From the NCBI RefSeq assembly GCF_024346975.1, contig NZ_AP024885.1, positions 248,001 to 312,000 on the forward strand: a stretch of 64,000 bases of DNA, in the 5' to 3' direction. Position numbers and translations under genes: made by a program. The notes under the pieces were generated by a model. The model ran no database searches. It saw nothing but the letters and a program-made list of their open reading frames with translations, and was not told the DNA's origin. Positions within the stretch are counted from its first letter, which is position 1, and the number at the start of each line of letters is the position of its first letter. This stretch comes from Vibrio neonatus. Its GTDB lineage: Bacteria; Pseudomonadota; Gammaproteobacteria; Enterobacterales; Vibrionaceae. This document shows, piece by piece, positions 20,496-29,781 of the stretch.

Positions 20496-21386
20496 CTAAA
20501 ACCCCATCACAACTTCATATTCATGTGGGCTTCGATATCCTAAACTAGAATGCAGTCTATAACGGTTATAAAAATGCTGGATATAACCCGCTAGTTTATC
20601 TCTGAGCTGCTTCTCACTTTTAAACGTATTCTTTCTAATAATATCGCTTTTAAGCGTGTGAAAAAATGATTCGACCTCAGCGTTATCTGTGCAGTGACTA
20701 GGGCGATTCATACTCGGCACAATACCATTTTTTTTAAGAAGCGCTTGCACCTCATGGGAACGATACTCTGAGCCTCTATCTGTATGGAACAATAAACCAC
20801 TAGACGGAGCACGGTTACGTACTGCCATCCTTAATGAACTCATAGTCAATGCTGTACTTTTTTGCTTACCAAGAGACCAACCCACCACTTTTCGTGAGTA
20901 AAGATCAATAATGACCGCAAGGTACATCCAACGATTACCTTGTCGAATATAAGTTAAATCGCCAGACCACTGTTGGTTCACCGCTGTTGGCTTAGGCGTA
21001 TCTTTCTTAATATTCTTTATCGATTGATAAAAACGATGCAACTTGGCCATCTTCAAATAGATTCGATAGCTTCTTGCTCTGAGTCCATGCTCCTTCATTA
21101 ATCGCGCAACACGTTTACGACTAACAGATATGCCATGCCTTCTCAGCTCAGCATGAACTCTTGGACTACCATATGTCTCACGACTCTTCGCAAATATCTT
21201 TTTGATTTCCATGAGTAAGTCCGATTCAGACTGACTATATTTACTAGGCGAACGCACCAGCCAAGCATAATAGCCAGATCTAGAAACCGATAAATGGCGA
21301 CACATCATCACTATAGGAAACACTGATTTGTATTTCTTTATGAACCTGAATTTTGTCGATTTTCCTGGGCTACGAATCGTTGCCAC
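20496..21386 (-). CDS. IS3-family transposase OrfB (DDE integrase domain)
   Basis: The frame encodes a rve-type integrase core. The three catalytic acids are visible in WSGDLTYIR, LLFHTDRGSEYRS and NAEVESFFHTLKSD. An N-terminal HTH_21 region (ETYGSPRVHAELRRHGISVSRKRVARLM) comes before the core. The formal start at 21386 is a GTG immediately after the slippery site. OrfB is therefore most likely made as the C-terminal part of an OrfAB fusion through -1 frameshifting from orfA, giving the active transposase. The frame is complete. Confidence 0.93.
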   Translation of the reverse strand: MATIRSPGKSTKFRFIKKYKSVFPIVMMCRHLSVSRSGYYAWLVRSPSKYSQSESDLLMEIKKIFAKSRETYGSPRVHAELRRHGISVSRKRVARLMKEHGLRARSYRIYLKMAKLHRFYQSIKNIKKDTPKPTAVNQQWSGDLTYIRQGNRWMYLAVIIDLYSRKVVGWSLGKQKSTALTMSSLRMAVRNRAPSSGLLFHTDRGSEYRSHEVQALLKKNGIVPSMNRPSHCTDNAEVESFFHTLKSDIIRKNTFKSEKQLRDKLAGYIQHFYNRYRLHSSLGYRSPHEYEVVMGF

Positions 21387-21679
21387 TTTTTTAGCAGATC
21401 ATTCTCTAACCTAAGCTGTTCGTTTTGACGCTCTAGTTCAGCAAGTCGATTAGACTCTACCTTTTGCTTGGGTATGTGTGGTTTTTTCTTTCGTTTATCT
21501 TCCATGATGATCCCTTCTCGATACTCCTTGCGCCATCTGGATAACATGAAAGGATGTATATCCAACGACTGAGCTACTCCCTTAACTGTAGCCCCATCTC
21601 GAAGAGAAAGTCGAACAGCTGTGACCTTAAATTCTGTTGGGTATTGTTGCGTCTTTTTACCTGATTTATAAGCTGGCAT
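21338..21679 (-). CDS. IS3-family transposase OrfA (HTH)
   Basis: A 113-residue basic protein: an N-terminal helix-turn-helix (YPTEFKVTAVRLSLRDGATVKGVAQSLDIHPFMLSRWRKEY) is followed by a coiled-coil, LAELERQNEQLRLENDLLKK. The ATG at 21679 has GGAGGT six bases upstream and is preferred over a longer frame that reads through the IS end. OrfA binds the IS ends and acts as the DNA-binding part of the OrfAB transposase. Confidence 0.92.
   Translation of the reverse strand: MPAYKSGKKTQQYPTEFKVTAVRLSLRDGATVKGVAQSLDIHPFMLSRWRKEYREGIIMEDKRKKKPHIPKQKVESNRLAELERQNEQLRLENDLLKKWQRFVAQENRQNSGS
21386..21392 (-). other. Programmed -1 frameshift site (A AAA AAG)
   Basis: On the minus strand the zero frame of orfA reads CTA AAA AAG TGG. 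A AAA AAG is the classic slippery heptamer. Slipping back one base gives LLKK followed by VATIRSPGKS, joining OrfA to OrfB in one chain. Confidence 0.8.
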
Positions 21680-21702
21680 AACCACCTCCAATATTAATTG
21701 AA

Positions 21703-21729
21703 GGTGTCCACTAGATCGGGTCAACTACA
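21703..21729 (-). repeat. IS terminal inverted repeat (left end of element)
   Basis: On the minus strand it begins TGTAGTTGACCCGAT and continues to TGGACACC. It is the partner of 20463-20489. Confidence 0.85.
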
Positions 21730-21732
21730 GAA
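21730..21732. repeat. Target site duplication, right copy (GAA)
   Basis: GAA directly after the IS end, a repeat of 20460-20462. Confidence 0.85.
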
Positions 21733-22247
21733 GCCAGTTTAAAGCTGTCGTTAGTCCAGCCCATTGCGTCCATTACAACGCTCATCGTTGCACGGTCACC
21801 AGAGCCTGGATTACCAATGTTGACACGCTTGCCAGCTAGGTCGGAAACGTTGTTAATACCAGAATCTTCGCGTGCGATAATATTAAAAGGTTCGGTGTGA
21901 AGAGAGAACATCGCGCGTAGTTTCTTGTATGGGCCTTGCTCAGAAAACTTGCTAGTACCGTTGTAGCCGTGGAATTGCCAATCAGACTGCACGATACCAA
22001 AATCAAGCTCGCCAGAGCGAAGGGTGTTGACGTTGTAAATAGAACCGCCAGTGGATTCAACTGAACAACGAATGCTGTGATCGTTACGATCTTTGTTAAC
22101 TAATTTACAGATAGCACCGCCAGTTGGGTAATAGACACCCGTTACTGAGCCAGTACCGATAGTGATGAACTCTTGAGCAGAAACAACGCTTGCACCCATA
22201 ACTGCAGCTGCAATCGCGCCGAACTTAATTGCTTTCTTAAATGCCAT
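21730..22247 (-). pseudogene. TAXI TRAP receptor, 5' fragment (split by IS)
   Basis: The first 172 or so codons of a TAXI-type (TRAP-associated extracytoplasmic immunogenic protein) receptor. A signal peptide (KKAIKFGAIAAAVMGASVVSA, cleavage before QEF) leads into FITIGTGSVTGVYYPTGGAICKLV, the family's N-terminal hallmark, and GKRVNIGNPGSGDRATM. The chosen ATG at 22247 has AAGGAAG upstream. After KLAS the frame runs into the IS and stops within a few codons (VVDPI). A truncated secreted protein lacking the second lobe would not bind ligand. Confidence 0.93.
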
Positions 22248-22626
22248 GATGTTTTCTTCCTTATGTCCATGATCATACCAACAGCCTTCTATGTGCTGTT
22301 GAGGTTTCCTGTATGGAAACGGCACCTTTTTCAACTCCTACAATGCCCATAGCACTTAAAATGACGTTATTTTTATCGATATTGATCGAGTCTTTTAAGC
22401 GTAGTTCGCTTTACAGAAACGCTCAACATAACATCAATTGTGGTAAGGGATTTGTTGAAAAAGTGTCTGCATCATATCAAAAAACAACCAGAAATAGGGT
22501 GCATAGAGAGATTGACAGTACAAAATCAGTTGCTTATGCGATTAATTTTACGGAGTATTTTAAATAAAAGTCTTTATAAACAATTACTTATGGTTTTTGT
22601 GCTCAAGAGGGAGTATTTTATTAGGA

Positions 22627-22642
22627 TGTGATCGTTCTCACA
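22627..22642. promoter_or_regulatory. CRP-like binding site
   Basis: TGTGATCGTTCTCACA matches the CRP consensus TGTGA-N6-TCACA in all ten conserved positions. Its centre is about 67 bases upstream of a plausible start site for the TAXI/TRAP operon (minus strand), compatible with class I activation. It partly overlaps the argR 3' hairpin. Confidence 0.6.
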
Positions 22643-22661
22643 GCCTGAAAATCAGGCTGTG
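22639..22661. terminator. Hairpin downstream of argR
   Basis: CACAGCCTGA pairs perfectly with TCAGGCTGTG around an AAA loop, 20 bases past the argR stop. There is no T-run on the minus strand, so termination there may be weak or factor-assisted. Confidence 0.5.
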
Positions 22662-22681
22662 TTAGTAGGACAAATTATATT

Positions 22682-23152
22682 TTATCCAACATATTCAAAG
22701 AGTTCGCAAACAGAATCGAAGAGTTGTTTGGTGTCTATTTCTAGGGTTGGAGTGATGAAGATGGTGTCATCGCCAGCGACTACACCAAGAATGCCTTCCG
22801 ACTTACCTAGAGAGTCAAGCAGTCGAGCAATCAGTTGCGCACCGGCAGGGCCGGTATGAATAACAACAAGCGCATTGTTGTAGTCGATGCTTAAGACTAA
22901 TTCACGCAACGAGCTTGATACTGTTGGTACTCCAAGCTCTGCTGGCAAGCAATAAACCATTTCCATTTTGGCATTGCGAGTTCGAACAGCACCAAACTTG
23001 GTGAGCATGCGCGAGACTTTAGATTGATTGATATTGTCAAACCCTTCGAGCTTTAGTGCTTCAACAATCTCACTTTGTGAGCCGAAACGTTCTTGTTTCA
23101 AAAGGGATTTGAACTCGCGGACTAAATGGTCCTGTTTTTCGCTGTTTCGCAT
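22682..23152 (-). CDS. argR: Arginine repressor ArgR
   Basis: The 156-residue regulator has the ArgR winged-helix N-terminus ([41 protein letters not shown]) and a C-terminal hexamerisation/arginine-binding domain with [18 protein letters not shown] and [13 protein letters not shown] (the DD pair contacts arginine). It controls arginine biosynthesis and, in many species, its own gene. I chose the ATG at 23152 over a GTG four codons upstream because it matches the family length and has GGAAC in front. Divergent from mdh, as in E. coli. No clear ARG box was found in the intergenic region. Confidence 0.95.
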   Translation of the reverse strand: MRNSEKQDHLVREFKSLLKQERFGSQSEIVEALKLEGFDNINQSKVSRMLTKFGAVRTRNAKMEMVYCLPAELGVPTVSSSLRELVLSIDYNNALVVIHTGPAGAQLIARLLDSLGKSEGILGVVAGDDTIFITPTLEIDTKQLFDSVCELFEYVG

Positions 23153-23446
23153 TACTTGTTCCACATATTATTGATTTTATGTTCACTGGAGAGCTTTACC
23201 TCAGTTGGTACAGTGTCTCATAGAACGAGATCATTCCCAAGTAATGGGATTGTTACTCGATAAAAACCTCTTATCTTGTGTGTCAATTCGTGATGAAGGA
23301 CAGGCATTAGCAGGAATAGATGTGCGATGAGTGAGTAAGGTCGCAAAGGTGTAGTTACGTAATTGTAAATGCAAAGTAAATATTATAATTTCAGGCTTAA
23401 TATATCAGGGAACAAAACGACCTCTAAATTATCCAAGGAGAACACA

Positions 23447-24382
23447 ATGAAAGTCGCTGTTATCGGAGCTGCTGGTGGAATTGGACAAGCACTAGCCTTA
23501 CTATTGAAAAACAACCTTCCTGCTGGTTCAGATCTAGCTCTTTATGACATTGCACCTGTAACTCCTGGCGTTGCTGCTGATCTTGGTCACATACCAACTC
23601 CAGTAACTGTTTCTGGTTTCTCAGGAGAAGATCCAACACCAGCATTAGTTGATGCAGATGTTGTATTAATCTCGGCAGGTGTAGCTCGTAAACCGGGCAT
23701 GGATCGTGAAGATCTATTCAACGTGAATGCTGGCATTGTTAAATCATTAGCAGAAAAGATCGCAGTGGTTTGCCCAACAGCATGCATTGGTATTATCACC
23801 AACCCAGTCAACACCACCGTAGCAATTGCGGCTGACGTACTGAAAAAAGCCGGTGTATACGATAAGCGTCGCTTATTTGGTGTAACGACTTTGGATGTGA
23901 TTCGCTCTGAAACGTTTGTCGGTCAATTAAAAGGGCTTGATCCAACCAAAATCAATGTACCTGTGATTGGAGGCCACTCTGGGGTGACGATTCTTCCTCT
24001 TCTTTCTCAAATCGAAGGCGTGGAATTTACTAGTGAAGAAGTTTCTTGGTTAACTATTCGTATCCAAGATGCGGGCACTGAAGTTGTTGAAGCAAAAGCG
24101 GGCGGTGGTAGTGCAACCTTGTCGATGGGACAAGCGGCTTGTCGTTTCGGTCTGTCGCTGGTACGCGCACTGCAAGGTGAAGCCAATATCGTTGAATGTG
24201 CTTATGTTGAAGGCAGAGGCGAACATACGCGATTCTTTGCACAGCCTGTTAAATTAGGCAAAGAAGGCGTTGAAGAGATTTTAGGTTACGGTGAGTTGAG
24301 TAATTTTGAAAGATCGTCTTTGGACGGCATGTTAGAAACACTGTCTAACGATATCAGCAAAGGTGAAGCATTCGCTAAATAG
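23447..24382 (+). CDS. mdh: Malate dehydrogenase
   Basis: A 311-residue NAD-dependent malate dehydrogenase starting [20 protein letters not shown], with the Rossmann loop GAAGGIGQ. The substrate-binding arginines lie near [12 protein letters not shown], the catalytic Asp near [11 protein letters not shown], and the catalytic His in [16 protein letters not shown]. It interconverts malate and oxaloacetate in the TCA cycle. The ATG has AAGGAG at ideal spacing; a 26-codon upstream extension of the frame is not supported. Length equals E. coli Mdh (312). Confidence 0.97.
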   Translation: MKVAVIGAAGGIGQALALLLKNNLPAGSDLALYDIAPVTPGVAADLGHIPTPVTVSGFSGEDPTPALVDADVVLISAGVARKPGMDREDLFNVNAGIVKSLAEKIAVVCPTACIGIITNPVNTTVAIAADVLKKAGVYDKRRLFGVTTLDVIRSETFVGQLKGLDPTKINVPVIGGHSGVTILPLLSQIEGVEFTSEEVSWLTIRIQDAGTEVVEAKAGGGSATLSMGQAACRFGLSLVRALQGEANIVECAYVEGRGEHTRFFAQPVKLGKEGVEEILGYGELSNFERSSLDGMLETLSNDISKGEAFAK

Positions 24383-24424
24383 TGGGTGGCTGACCTGTTT
24401 TAGGACAGGACAATTAGATACGAG

Positions 24425-24450
24425 AAGCGGATCATGATGATCCGCTTTTT
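24425..24450. terminator. Terminator between mdh and ispB
   Basis: AAGCGGATCA pairs perfectly with TGATCCGCTT around TGA, followed by TTTATTTG on the plus strand. It terminates mdh and may serve ispB from the other side. Confidence 0.8.
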
Positions 24451-24506
24451 ATTTGTTAGATATCGTGCTTGCGATCGACGCCAAGCGCAATTAATGCTGA
24501 GCGCGA

Positions 24507-25478
24507 TTACTTGCTGCGTTTCACTGCAAGGTGCGCCAGTGCTTCAAGCGCTTGTTTCTCAGGGGAGTCAGCCAGTTTAGCTAACGCGGCAATCGCTTTA
24601 TCTGCTTCCTGATTTGCGACTTTAGTGGTGTATTCTAGAGCGCCAGTTTGATGCATAGCGGCTAAAATTTCTTCTAGTCGATCCATTCCGTTGGCTTTCT
24701 CGATGGCTTCAACAATCATCTCTTTTTGTTCCTGTGAGCCATTTTGCATAGCGTACAGCAACGGAAGGGTAGGTTTACCCTCTGCTAGGTCATCACCCAC
24801 GTTCTTGCCCATCTCTTTGCCGTCAGCGGTGTAATCTAATACATCATCAATGAGCTGGAATGCGGTGCCAAGGTGGCGACCGTAGGTTTGCATGGCCGTT
24901 TCCATCTCAGGGCTCGCTTCTGCCAAAATAGCGGATAACTGAGAGGCTGACTCAAACAGACGAGCCGTTTTAGAGTAAATCACCTGCATGTAGCTTTCTT
25001 CTGTTGTAGAAGCATCATTGCAATTCATTAATTGCTGAACTTCCCCTTCGGCGATGACGTTTACCGCTTCACTCATTAGCTCAAGGATCCTTAATGATCC
25101 TAAGCTGGTCATCATTTGGAAAGAGCGAGTGTAAATATAATCACCCACCAGTACGCTAGGTGCGTTGCCAAAGGCTGCATTCGCGGTTTCTTTGCCGCGT
25201 CGCATGTCTGATTCGTCTACTACATCATCATGTAACAAGGTCGCCGTATGGATAAATTCAATGAACGCAGCTGCCGTAATATGACCTTCACCTTGGTAAC
25301 CTAACGCACGGGCTGCTAGGAGTGTGATGAGAGGGCGCAGACGCTTTCCACCGCCACTGACAATGTAGTAACCCAGTTGATTAATCAGAGTGACCTCTGA
25401 GTTTAATTGAGCTTGGATTGTTTGATCTACTTTTGCCATGTCGTCGGCAGTGAGGTCCTGGATAGCACTAAAGTCCAT
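24507..25478 (-). CDS. ispB: Octaprenyl diphosphate synthase IspB
   Basis: A 323-residue trans-isoprenyl diphosphate synthase with both aspartate-rich motifs, LLHDDVVDESDMRRG near residue 83 and QLIDDVLDYTADG near residue 210, and the GGGKRLRPLITLL substrate loop near residue 43. It builds the octaprenyl side chain of ubiquinone and menaquinone. It is divergent from rplU-rpmA, as in E. coli. Confidence 0.95.
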   Translation of the reverse strand: MDFSAIQDLTADDMAKVDQTIQAQLNSEVTLINQLGYYIVSGGGKRLRPLITLLAARALGYQGEGHITAAAFIEFIHTATLLHDDVVDESDMRRGKETANAAFGNAPSVLVGDYIYTRSFQMMTSLGSLRILELMSEAVNVIAEGEVQQLMNCNDASTTEESYMQVIYSKTARLFESASQLSAILAEASPEMETAMQTYGRHLGTAFQLIDDVLDYTADGKEMGKNVGDDLAEGKPTLPLLYAMQNGSQEQKEMIVEAIEKANGMDRLEEILAAMHQTGALEYTTKVANQEADKAIAALAKLADSPEKQALEALAHLAVKRSK

Positions 25479-25635
25479 GATACTTCCGGTTTTGAGTTGC
25501 TACAAAGGGGTAGCTAAGATGATAATTAATGTCGAATTTTACACTAAAAAACGTTGCTAAATACAGCTGTAAAAGGCATCATTCTCACACTTTTATGTGG
25601 CGATTATCTTTTCGCCGATTTTTTTAAAATATGGC

Positions 25636-25664
25636 TTGTTTTATGTGATGCGTTCACGTAGAAT
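25636..25664 (+). promoter_or_regulatory. Sigma70 promoter of rplU-rpmA
   Basis: -35 TTGTTT (25636-25641) and -10 TAGAAT (25659-25664) with a 17-base spacer. The predicted start leaves a 5' leader of about 75 bases before rplU. Confidence 0.65.
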
Positions 25665-25690
25665 CTGCGCCCTATTGATAAATTAGTTAG

Positions 25691-25729
25691 CGCACACCCA
25701 AACTGCCCAAAACAGGCAAAGGCTGTGCG
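25691..25729 (+). promoter_or_regulatory. Structured rplU leader RNA
   Basis: CGCACA (25691-25696) pairs with TGTGCG (25724-25729) and encloses a smaller TGCC/GGCA hairpin, in the leader just before the L21 ribosome binding site. It could be an autoregulatory L21 target; that role is inference. Confidence 0.4.
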
Positions 25730-25747
25730 GAAAAAGCGGAGTAAAAT

Positions 25748-26059
25748 ATGTACGCTGTTTTCCAATCTGGTGGTAAACAACACCGTGTAAGCGAAGGCCA
25801 AACTCTTCGTTTAGAGAAATTGGACGTTGAAACTGGTGCAACTGTTGAGTTTGACTCAGTTCTTATGATCGCAAACGGTGAAGAAATCACTGTTGGTGCT
25901 CCTCTTGTAGAGGGCGGTAAAGTTGTAGCTGAAGTGGTTAAGCACGGTCGTGGCGATAAAGTAAAAATCGTTAAGTTCCGTCGTCGTAAGCACTCTCGTA
26001 AGCAACAAGGTCATCGTCAGTGGTTCACTGAAGTGAAGATCACTGGCATTAACGCTTAA
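25748..26059 (+). CDS. rplU: 50S ribosomal protein L21
   Basis: A 103-residue L21 with the standard start [25 protein letters not shown] and the basic C-terminal RNA-binding block [17 protein letters not shown]. It binds 23S rRNA in the large subunit. Length equals E. coli L21. Twenty bases separate it from rpmA, so the two are one operon. Confidence 0.98.
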   Translation: MYAVFQSGGKQHRVSEGQTLRLEKLDVETGATVEFDSVLMIANGEEITVGAPLVEGGKVVAEVVKHGRGDKVKIVKFRRRKHSRKQQGHRQWFTEVKITGINA

Positions 26060-26078
26060 GTTTTAGGAGAGTTAAACA

Positions 26079-26336
26079 ATGGCACACAAAAAAGCTGGCG
26101 GTTCTACTCGTAACGGTCGCGATTCAGAAAGCAAACGCCTAGGTGTTAAGCGTTTTGGTGGCGAATCAGTTCTAGCGGGTAACATCATCGTTCGTCAACG
26201 TGGTACTAAATTCCACGCTGGTAACAACGTTGGTATCGGTAAAGACCACACTCTTTTCGCTCTTACTGAAGGTAAAGTGAAATTTGAAGTTAAAGGTCCT
26301 AAGAACCGTAAATTTGTAAGCATCGATTCTGAGTAA
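26079..26336 (+). CDS. rpmA: 50S ribosomal protein L27
   Basis: An 85-residue L27 beginning [20 protein letters not shown], whose N-terminal tail reaches the peptidyl transferase centre. The core block [29 protein letters not shown] is intact. It has AGGAGAG upstream. Translation is coupled to high ribosome production along with L21. Confidence 0.98.
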   Translation: MAHKKAGGSTRNGRDSESKRLGVKRFGGESVLAGNIIVRQRGTKFHAGNNVGIGKDHTLFALTEGKVKFEVKGPKNRKFVSIDSE

Positions 26337-26365
26337 TTATTACTTAGAACAAGCTGAATTCAAAA

Positions 26366-26392
26366 GCCCTGCCAATTAGGCGGGGTTTTTTA
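26366..26392 (+). terminator. Terminator of rplU-rpmA
   Basis: CCCTGCC pairs with GGCGGGG (one G-U) around AATTA, followed by TTTTTTATTTT. Confidence 0.85.
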
Positions 26393-26406
26393 TTTTATAG
26401 GTACTC

Positions 26407-26495
26407 GGTTTCTTGGTCCTGGGTCCTAGAGATGATATCGGTCTCTTATGATGATTGATAACCCCTAGGGTCTAGCACCCAGATACCTAGAACCA
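26407..26495. repeat. REP/MITE-like imperfect palindrome
   Basis: Two arms of about 24 bases (26408-26430 and 26471-26495) are imperfect inverted copies rich in CTAG and GGTCC words (TTGGTCCTGGGTCCTAGA on the left, TCTAGCACCCAGATACCTAG on the right) around an unrelated 40-base centre. It lies after the rpmA terminator and before cgtA, where no gene is present. It looks like a dispersed intergenic repeat. Confidence 0.5.
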
Positions 26496-26553
26496 AACAC
26501 AATTGGATCTGCTACATTTGATCCAGTCGGGTATTCACACCAATACGGAGTGA

Positions 26554-27723
<1,170 letters not shown>

Positions 27724-27761
27724 TATCTTCTGTAGACAATCATTTGATTTATAAACATAAT

Positions 27762-27797
27762 AAAAAGAGCCTTGAATCCTTATTCAGGCTCTTTTTT
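27762..27797 (+). terminator. Terminator of cgtA
   Basis: AAAGAGCC...GGCTCTTT stem with an inner TGAAT/ATTCA extension, loop CCTT, one bulged T, followed by TTTTTAT. Confidence 0.85.
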
Positions 27798-27835
27798 TAT
27801 TTGGCTGTACAGTTTCATCTCAAGGATATGAGAGT

Positions 27836-28894
27836 ATGTATCTGAACAAGAAGATTTCTGATCTTGACGCGTTTATTTTCGCTAATTATCGCATTGTGCA
27901 CGGTATTCGAATTGCGGTAGCCTTTGTTTTTACCCTGTTTGTTACCTCCTACTTTGCGCTACCTGAGCGTTCTTGGATCTTGATTACCTTATTTGTGGTT
28001 ATTGGTCCTATGTCTTATCTAGGCAACGTATTACCACGAGCATGGCACCGAGTATTAGGTACAACTATCGGTGCGGTTTCAGGGATCTTAGGTCTGGCGA
28101 TGAGTCAGCACTCTATGTTGTTGATGTACCTGTGGTGCTCGATTGTTATCTTTCTTAGTGGTTACTTTGCGTTAGGAAAGAGACCCTATGTTGGGATCTT
28201 AATTGGGATCACCTTAGGGGTGACAGTCGGCTCGTCGAATACCCATATTGATGTGGCGGTTTGGCGCGGCTTAGATGTGACTCTTGGCTGTATTATTGCA
28301 GTACTGTTTTGCCTTATTCATCCGCAACGCGCCTTTATACATTGGCGTTTACGTACCGCCAACACACTGACCAATTTCTCTAAGGTTTACCATCTTTCAT
28401 ACTCGCCAAATGTATTAGAAAAACCTAGCCTAGAGCCTTATCAAAGCATCATCATGAAACAAATGACGGTGATTAATACCCTTATTTCCCCCTCGGTAAA
28501 AGAAACCAAACTGAAGCGTCAGTTGCTAGATGCCATTAACAACCAAATGCGAAACCTATTGAACACCATAGGGTTACTTAATCACTCGTATTGGAGCGAT
28601 AGGGAAAGTCATCTGAATATGTTGTGGTCTAAGTCTTTGAATAGTTGCCAGAAGCAGATAGAGCAGGAGTTGCAAGACCTTGCCTATTTAGTAGAAAAGG
28701 GTGAAATTCGAGGTGGTTTGAATGTGCAAGATATCGATGAGATCACCCGAGAATTAAAAAGCAATATTGCGGAGCTAGGCGGTGAAGAGTCGAATATCTA
28801 CGGTTATGTATGGCTTAACTTGAAGTTGATTGAAGATTTAGGGGATTTAAAAAAGCTGCTTGTTTTAGCTTTGAATCTCTCACATGAGCATTAA
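27836..28894 (+). CDS. FUSC-family inner membrane protein
   Basis: A 352-residue protein with about six transmembrane segments in the first 165 residues (for example GIRIAVAFVFTLFVTSYFAL, ILITLFVVIGPMSYLG, VLGTTIGAVSGILGLAM). The remainder is a soluble helical region. The RAWHRVLGTTIGAVSG block is the hallmark of the fusaric-acid-resistance/YccS-like FUSC family. It is about half the length of YccS or AaeB, so it holds only one membrane module. It has its own terminator-flanked position between cgtA and yjjP. Transport substrate unknown. Confidence 0.8.
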   Translation: MYLNKKISDLDAFIFANYRIVHGIRIAVAFVFTLFVTSYFALPERSWILITLFVVIGPMSYLGNVLPRAWHRVLGTTIGAVSGILGLAMSQHSMLLMYLWCSIVIFLSGYFALGKRPYVGILIGITLGVTVGSSNTHIDVAVWRGLDVTLGCIIAVLFCLIHPQRAFIHWRLRTANTLTNFSKVYHLSYSPNVLEKPSLEPYQSIIMKQMTVINTLISPSVKETKLKRQLLDAINNQMRNLLNTIGLLNHSYWSDRESHLNMLWSKSLNSCQKQIEQELQDLAYLVEKGEIRGGLNVQDIDEITRELKSNIAELGGEESNIYGYVWLNLKLIEDLGDLKKLLVLALNLSHEH

Positions 28895-29013
28895 CGGTAT
28901 CTTTATATGCAATATTGGTTGTTTTCAATCAATTAAAATTCAATTACGGGTATAGTTTTTTAGGCAAACCCAATAGAATATCGGCTTTATTTTAAACGAT
29001 TTGTAAAGCAAGA

Positions 29014-29781
29014 ATGGAATCAGAACAACGCTCTATCTCCCGCCTCATTGCTCAAGCTGGTCAAATGTTACATGCCCATGGTGCAGAAAGCGCCTTAATT
29101 GCTGGCATCATGGAACGTATTGGCCTAGCGTGTGGCATGGACGAGGTTGAAGTCTCTTTGTGTGCCAACTCTTTTGTCGTGACGACTGTGACCAGTGAAC
29201 ACTGTATGACAACAGCTCGTCGTTGTGCCGATAGAGGCATAAATATGCGTGTGGTAACAGAAGTTCAGCGTGTTTGCATCATGCTAGAAAAAGGCATACT
29301 CGATCATCATTTGGCGCAGCAGAAGTTAGATAAGATCACCCCTGAGCGTTACAATCGTTGGTTCGTTGTATTCATGATTGGCTTATCGTGTGCCTCCTTT
29401 AGCCACCTTGCTGGGGGGGATAAAGCGGTGTTTTGCATGACCTTTATTGCCTCAGCCATCGGTATGGTTGTGCGACAAGAGATTGGTCATCGCCATTTCA
29501 ACCCTATGCTCAACTTCGCCGTCACCGCCTTTGTGACTACCTTTGTATCCGCGCAAGCGGTTGTATTTGAAATCGGCAACAGCCCAAATGTTGTTATGGC
29601 ATCGTCGGTGTTGATGCTAGTCCCCGGATTCCCCTTAATAAATGCTGTGGCTGATGTGCTAAAAGGCTATATCAATATGGGTATTGCCCGCTTTGTGATG
29701 GGCAGTTTACTGACACTTGCTACTTGCTTAGGAATTGTGGCAGTGAGTGGCGTGCTGGGTATGTTTGGGGTGATGCTATGA
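29014..29781 (+). CDS. yjjP: ThrE-like exporter subunit YjjP
   Basis: The 255-residue protein has a soluble N-terminal domain (residues 1-115, AGQMLHAHGAESALIAGIMERIG and the ANSFVVTTVTSEHC region) followed by about five transmembrane segments. It is the larger half of a split ThrE-type exporter; the partner YjjB supplies the rest. In E. coli YjjPB exports succinate. The stop overlaps the yjjB start by four bases (ATGA), so the two subunits are made together. Confidence 0.9.
   Translation: MESEQRSISRLIAQAGQMLHAHGAESALIAGIMERIGLACGMDEVEVSLCANSFVVTTVTSEHCMTTARRCADRGINMRVVTEVQRVCIMLEKGILDHHLAQQKLDKITPERYNRWFVVFMIGLSCASFSHLAGGDKAVFCMTFIASAIGMVVRQEIGHRHFNPMLNFAVTAFVTTFVSAQAVVFEIGNSPNVVMASSVLMLVPGFPLINAVADVLKGYINMGIARFVMGSLLTLATCLGIVAVSGVLGMFGVML

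Larger units (their letters stand above)
20463..21729 (-). mobile_element. IS3-family insertion sequence, complete, 1267 bp
   Basis: The ends begin TG and end CA as usual for IS3-family elements. The 27-base terminal inverted repeats (20463-20489 and 21703-21729) match at 20 positions, with shared cores ACCCGAT and TGGACACC. It carries overlapping orfA (HTH, leucine-zipper-like) and orfB (DDE integrase) in the -1 frame relation, with a canonical slippery heptamer. The 3-bp flanking duplication is intact. Both reading frames are unbroken, so the element looks active and recently inserted. I do not assign an ISfinder name. Confidence 0.95.
22248..22681. other. Upstream region of the TAXI/TRAP locus, 3' of argR
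   Basis: This 434-base AT-rich stretch holds a CRP-like site (22627-22642), a hairpin just past argR (22639-22661) and a second hairpin (CAACAGC/GCTGTTG, 22279-22301) in the probable TAXI mRNA leader. On the minus strand TATAAA at 22574-22579 could be the -10 of the TAXI promoter. No coding sequence was recognised. Confidence 0.5.

Noticed and set aside
20463..21729. IS insertion without target duplication
   Set aside because: With the ends set at the inner GACCC repeats no flanking repeat matched. Extending to the TG...CA tips gave a GAA duplication and restored the receptor frame, so the longer boundaries were used.
23165..23446. ARG boxes for argR autoregulation
   Set aside because: No good match to the 18-base TGAAT-N4-ATTCA-like operator could be found by eye on either strand.
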